Origin: Rhodospirillaceae bacterium
GTDB taxonomy: Bacteria > Pseudomonadota > Alphaproteobacteria > UBA8366
Assembly (NCBI GenBank): GCA_002722095.1
Contig: PBKG01000011.1
Span: 45,099-57,037, forward strand
Length of the DNA: 11,939 bases
Reading direction: 5' to 3'
Positions 9,227 through 11,939 of this stretch are shown in pieces (within the stretch, counting starts at the first letter, position 1; every line of letters starts with the position of its first letter). The notes under the pieces were generated by a model. It saw only the letters and a program-made list of their open reading frames with translations, was not told the DNA's origin and ran no database searches. The translations under genes and the position numbers were made by a program.

Positions 9227-9235
9227 CGTCCTGCC

Positions 9236-10414
9236 TTACCGATCGATCTCGACGAACACGATATCCATCGACCCCAGCACCGCAACGGAATCCGCCAACA
9301 TGTGTCCCTTACAGATATAGTCCATTGCCTGCAAATGGGCATAGCCCGGTGCACGAATTTTGCAGCGATAAGGTTTGTTGGAACCATCCGCCACGAGATA
9401 GACACCGAACTCTCCTTTTGGCGCTTCGACCGCGGTATAAGTATCTCCCTCCGGCACGTGGAATCCTTCGGTATAAAGCTTGAAATGATGGATCAGCGCT
9501 TCCATCGAATGCTTCATCTCGCCACGGGTTGGCGGGGCTGCCTTGCCGCGCGCCAAAACATCTCCTTCCGGCATGTTTTCAATGCATTGATGGATGATCT
9601 TCAAGCTTTGTCGCATCTCTTCGACCCGGCACAGATAACGGTCGTAACAATCCCCGTTCTTTCCTATCGGCACATCGAATTCAAGCTCGTCATAAATCAT
9701 ATAGGGCTGAGATTTGCGTAAGTCCCATGGAATTCCGGATCCACGCAGCATCGGCCCCGAAAAACCCCAAGCCATAGCGTCTTCGGGCGTGACGACGCCG
9801 ACATCGACGGACCTTTGTTTGAAGATACGATTACCGTTCAAGAGTGTTTCCATCTCGGTGATGAACTTCGGGAACCCTTCGGCCCATTCCTCGATATCCT
9901 CGAGCAATCCGGCGGGGAGATCCTGATGCACACCGCCAACTCTGTAGTATGCGGCGTGGAGCCTTGCGCCAGACGCGCGTTCATAAAACTCCATGAGAAT
10001 TTCGCGGTGTTCGAACGCCCATAACATGGGCGTCATCGCCCCTACATCGAGCGCGAAAGCGGTCAGATTGAGCAGATGATTCAGTATCCGACCGATCTCG
10101 TCATACAAAACCCGAATGTATTGCCCGCGCCGCGGCACTTCCATGCCCAGCAGTTTTTCTGCGGCGAGCACGAAAGCGTGCTCTTGATTCATCGGCGCCA
10201 CGTAATCGAGGCGGTCGAAATAGGGAATCGCCTGTAAGAACGTCTTGTATTCGATCAGCTTCTCGGTACCCCGATGCAGCAGGCCGATATGCGGGTCTAT
10301 CCGTTCGACGACTTCGCCATCCATTTCCATCACCATGCGCAGCACGCCGTGGGCTGCGGGATGCTGGGGCCCGAAGTTGATGGTCATGGTTTTGATATGC
10401 TGTTCAGCCGTCAT
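9236..10414 (-). CDS. nuoD: NADH-quinone oxidoreductase subunit D (49-kDa type)
   Basis: This peripheral-arm subunit forms, with NuoB, the pocket where the ubiquinone headgroup is reduced. It descends from the large subunit of group 4 NiFe hydrogenases but carries no NiFe ligands. At 392 aa it is full length as a separate, unfused protein. Signatures are [14 protein letters not shown] (13-26, with H18 and H22 in the quinone loop), HRGTEKL (47-53) and [17 protein letters not shown] (65-81, with Y71 at the position of the tyrosine that hydrogen-bonds quinone). [11 protein letters not shown] (157-167), [14 protein letters not shown] (225-238) and [27 protein letters not shown] (332-358) are also present, and it ends with [14 protein letters not shown]. 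The ATG at 10414 directly abuts the nuoC TAG in the same reading frame, and GATGGGG upstream can act as ribosome site. Confidence 0.99.
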   Translation of the reverse strand: MTAEQHIKTMTINFGPQHPAAHGVLRMVMEMDGEVVERIDPHIGLLHRGTEKLIEYKTFLQAIPYFDRLDYVAPMNQEHAFVLAAEKLLGMEVPRRGQYIRVLYDEIGRILNHLLNLTAFALDVGAMTPMLWAFEHREILMEFYERASGARLHAAYYRVGGVHQDLPAGLLEDIEEWAEGFPKFITEMETLLNGNRIFKQRSVDVGVVTPEDAMAWGFSGPMLRGSGIPWDLRKSQPYMIYDELEFDVPIGKNGDCYDRYLCRVEEMRQSLKIIHQCIENMPEGDVLARGKAAPPTRGEMKHSMEALIHHFKLYTEGFHVPEGDTYTAVEAPKGEFGVYLVADGSNKPYRCKIRAPGYAHLQAMDYICKGHMLADSVAVLGSMDIVFVEIDR

Positions 10415-11062
10415 CTAAGCCCCATCACCGGGTTGCTCTTCGGCGTCTTCCTGATCAACGGCCTTCTCGTCCCCCGGCAGATCAGGCGTCATACCTTCCC
10501 AGGGACTCAGGAAGTCGAAATTGCGAAAATCTTGCGTCAACTTTACCGGTTCATAAACCACGCGGCGCTGCTCGTCGTCGTAGCGCATTTCCACATGTCC
10601 GGTCAGCGGAAAGTCCTTGCGTAAGGGATGTCCATCGAAACCATAATCGGTGAGAATGCGGCGCAAATCCGGATGATCGGTAAAGAACACACCATACAGG
10701 TCCCAAACTTCGCGTTCATACCAGCCCGCGGACGGAAAAATTCCGGCGACTGTCGGGATTTGGTCATCCTCGTCCACCGCGACTTTTACCTTGAGACGGA
10801 GATTATGCTTGAGCGAAAGAAGATTATAGACGACATCGAAACGAGGCGTCCGCTCGGGAAAGTCCACACCGCAAACATCTATAAGTACGTGAAACAGGCA
10901 TGCGGTATCGGTTTTTAAAACCCGCATCACCCGTTGCAAATGCTCCGACTCCACATGGAGTGACAGCTCACCATTCGCAAATTGATGGGCCGCAACCTCG
11001 TCAGCGCAAATCTCTGCGAGATGCTCGCCAAGTTCGAGCAAGGTTTGGCTTTTTTCATCCAT
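10415..11062 (-). CDS. nuoC: NADH-quinone oxidoreductase subunit C (30-kDa type)
   Basis: This peripheral-arm subunit contacts NuoB and NuoD in the Q module and has no cofactor. With the ATG at 11062 it is 215 aa. The family signature is complete: [15 protein letters not shown] (113-127) and [23 protein letters not shown] (130-152), then [13 protein letters not shown] (160-172) and [12 protein letters not shown] (179-190). The last 25 residues are acidic and probably disordered. The frame is open back to 11194, but that extension would lie inside nuoB, and its sequence is basic and unlike Nuo[16 protein letters not shown] is a normal alphaproteobacterial N-terminus, so 11062 is chosen. It lies 37 nt after the nuoB stop, with no strong Shine-Dalgarno. 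It is separate from nuoD but in the same frame with zero gap. Confidence 0.97.
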   Translation of the reverse strand: MDEKSQTLLELGEHLAEICADEVAAHQFANGELSLHVESEHLQRVMRVLKTDTACLFHVLIDVCGVDFPERTPRFDVVYNLLSLKHNLRLKVKVAVDEDDQIPTVAGIFPSAGWYEREVWDLYGVFFTDHPDLRRILTDYGFDGHPLRKDFPLTGHVEMRYDDEQRRVVYEPVKLTQDFRNFDFLSPWEGMTPDLPGDEKAVDQEDAEEQPGDGA

Positions 11063-11099
11063 CGGGTCGGGCTCTGGTTCTGGCCTTAGCTCTGCAGTG

Positions 11100-11639
11100 T
11101 CAACGCGCGATGGTACCTGTGCGGCGTATTTTCTTTTGTAATTGCAGGATGCCGTAGACCAGCGCCTCCGCGGTCGGCGGGCATCCTGGAACATAGATAT
11201 CGACAGGGACTATCCGGTCGCAGCCGCGTACGACCGAATAGGAATAATGATAGTAGCCGCCACCATTGGCGCAGCTTCCCATCGAAATCACCCAGCGTGG
11301 CTCTGCCATCTGGTCGTAGACCTTACGCAGCGCCGGCGCCATTTTATTGGTAAGCGTTCCCGCCACGATCATCACGTCCGATTGCCGAGGCGAGCCGCGA
11401 GGAACAACGCCGAAGCGGTCGAGATCGTAGCGTGGCATATAGGCATGCATCATTTCGACCGCGCAGCAGGCAAGGCCGAATGTCATCGGCCAGAGAGATC
11501 CCGTGCGCGCCCAATTTACGAGCTTGTCGAAATTGGCAATGACGAAGCCTTTGTCCGTCAATTCTTCGGTGACCGTGCGAAGCGCGGCATCCTGGTCGAC
11601 ACCGGGCGAGAGCACGCTGCTATCCGCTGCTACTCCCAT
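11100..11639 (-). CDS. nuoB: NADH-quinone oxidoreductase subunit B (PSST type, cluster N2)
   Basis: This subunit carries 4Fe-4S cluster N2, the electron donor to ubiquinone, and forms the quinone pocket with NuoD and NuoH. From the ATG at 11639 it is 179 aa. The unusual tandem-cysteine ligands are in [10 protein letters not shown] (C58, C59), with C123 in [11 protein letters not shown] and C153 in [11 protein letters not shown]; all four are present. Other conserved parts are [17 protein letters not shown] (39-55) and the [26 protein letters not shown] stretch (70-95). The frame can be extended seven codons to a GTG at 11660. The ATG is preferred because AAGGGAG lies exactly 7 nt before it and MGVA is a plausible N-terminus. 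The gene overlaps the end of nuoA by 10 nt, pointing to translational coupling. Confidence 0.98.
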   Translation of the reverse strand: MGVAADSSVLSPGVDQDAALRTVTEELTDKGFVIANFDKLVNWARTGSLWPMTFGLACCAVEMMHAYMPRYDLDRFGVVPRGSPRQSDVMIVAGTLTNKMAPALRKVYDQMAEPRWVISMGSCANGGGYYHYSYSVVRGCDRIVPVDIYVPGCPPTAEALVYGILQLQKKIRRTGTIAR

Positions 11640-11939
11640 TCCAAGGCTCCCTTGCGCCACTCATAGACGAACCCGATGGTCAGGATTCCCAGGAAGACCA
11701 CCATCGACCAGAAGCCAAACAATCCGATATCCCCAAGCGCTACCGCCCAAGGAAACAGAAATGCAACTTCAAGATCAAAGATAATGAAAAGGATAGCGAC
11801 AAGATAAAACCGCACGTCAAATTGACTACGGGCATCGTCGAATGCTTCGAATCCGCATTCGTAAGCCGACAGCTTTTCCGAATCCGGCTTTTGCCGAGCG
11901 ATAATTAAGCTCGCAAGCAACATCGCCAAAGCCATACCG
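11630..11939 (-). CDS. nuoA: NADH-quinone oxidoreductase subunit A, partial (5' end outside window)
   Basis: This ND3-type membrane subunit sits at the junction of the peripheral and membrane arms, and its first loop covers the quinone site. The visible part is 102 complete codons. The frame is open to the right edge, and an internal Met codon at 11935 is not the true start because it falls inside the first membrane helix; the family is about 120 residues long. Counting from that Met, the loop [24 protein letters not shown] is at 21-44 and holds the cysteine (C27) that corresponds to the Cys exposed in the deactive state of mitochondrial ND3. The second helix has the conserved acidic pair in [14 protein letters not shown] (D54, E56). 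The C-terminus [10 protein letters not shown] is typical. The operon promoter should lie upstream, beyond the window. Confidence 0.98.
   Translation of the reverse strand, partial: GMALAMLLASLIIARQKPDSEKLSAYECGFEAFDDARSQFDVRFYLVAILFIIFDLEVAFLFPWAVALGDIGLFGFWSMVVFLGILTIGFVYEWRKGALEWE
11647..11653 (-). promoter_or_regulatory. Shine-Dalgarno of nuoB (decides start)
   Basis: The minus strand reads AAGGGAG, seven nucleotides before the ATG at 11639 and inside the last codons of nuoA. It favours 11639 over the upstream GTG at 11660 as the nuoB start, since the site would lie downstream of that GTG. Confidence 0.7.

Noticed and set aside
8153..9721. Plus-strand open frame of 522 codons opposite nuoF, nuoE and nuoD
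   Set aside because: It is codon-aligned with the three real genes (same phase), so it is broken only where they use TTA, CTA or TCA codons, which are rare in GC-leaning genes. It spans gene junctions only because nuoD-F share one frame. Its translation is rich in His, Arg and Phe with no recognisable domain. It is a shadow of real genes.
11063..11194. 44-codon N-terminal extension of nuoC
   Set aside because: It overlaps the conserved end of nuoB in another frame and has a basic sequence unlike NuoC. The ATG at 11062 gives the usual N-terminus.
1..11939. Novel accessory system, mobile element, CRISPR array, tRNA or inserted gene in the operon
   Set aside because: The window is filled by thirteen recognisable complex I genes with at most 49 nt between them. 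There is no room for, or sign of, an extra gene, transposase, direct-repeat array or structural RNA.

Overview
The window is one uninterrupted stretch of a bacterial nuo operon, which encodes proton-pumping NADH:quinone oxidoreductase (respiratory complex I). All thirteen genes lie on the minus strand, so transcription runs from the right end (11939) to the left end (1). The order is nuoA (5' end cut by the window edge), nuoB, nuoC, nuoD, nuoE, nuoF, nuoG, nuoH, nuoI, nuoJ, nuoK, nuoL and nuoM (3' end cut; 270 codons present). Only nuoN of the canonical 14-gene set is missing, and it would be expected just beyond position 1.

The organism is most likely an alphaproteobacterium. NuoC and NuoD are separate proteins, not the NuoCD fusion of enterobacteria. 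NuoE has the C-terminal tail typical of alphaproteobacterial homologues. NuoG is short (689 aa) and lacks the full extra N7 cluster motif, like the mitochondrial 75-kDa subunit. NuoJ has a long basic/acidic C-terminal tail. The DNA is moderately GC-rich by eye. I would not name a genus from this sequence alone; a Rhodospirillales-like or related lineage is a guess.

By position: 11630-11939 nuoA, 11100-11639 nuoB, 10415-11062 nuoC and 9236-10414 nuoD give part of the membrane anchor plus the quinone-reducing Q module (cluster N2). 8648-9226 nuoE, 7352-8647 nuoF and 5274-7343 nuoG form the NADH dehydrogenase N module (FMN and clusters N1a, N1b, N3, N4, N5). 4247-5281 nuoH is the membrane half of the quinone site, and 3754-4242 nuoI carries N6a/N6b, which link the N module to N2. 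3090-3704 nuoJ, 2779-3087 nuoK, 817-2772 nuoL and 1-810 nuoM are the proton-translocating membrane arm. Every catalytic or proton-path residue I looked for is present, so the complex should be functional.

Junctions are tight: overlaps of 8-10 nt, TAGATG junctions, or gaps under 10 nt. The two exceptions are nuoB-nuoC (37 nt) and nuoI-nuoJ (49 nt). No gene-free stretch longer than 49 nt exists, so there is no RNA gene, mobile element, CRISPR array or additional gene. No promoter or terminator can be placed; the operon promoter should lie upstream of nuoA, outside the window. I looked for a novel system and found none. The notable points are small: two leftover N7-type cysteines in NuoG, a single reading frame running through nuoC-D-E-F, a possible dispersed-repeat fragment in nuoE, and two genes without a clear Shine-Dalgarno sequence.
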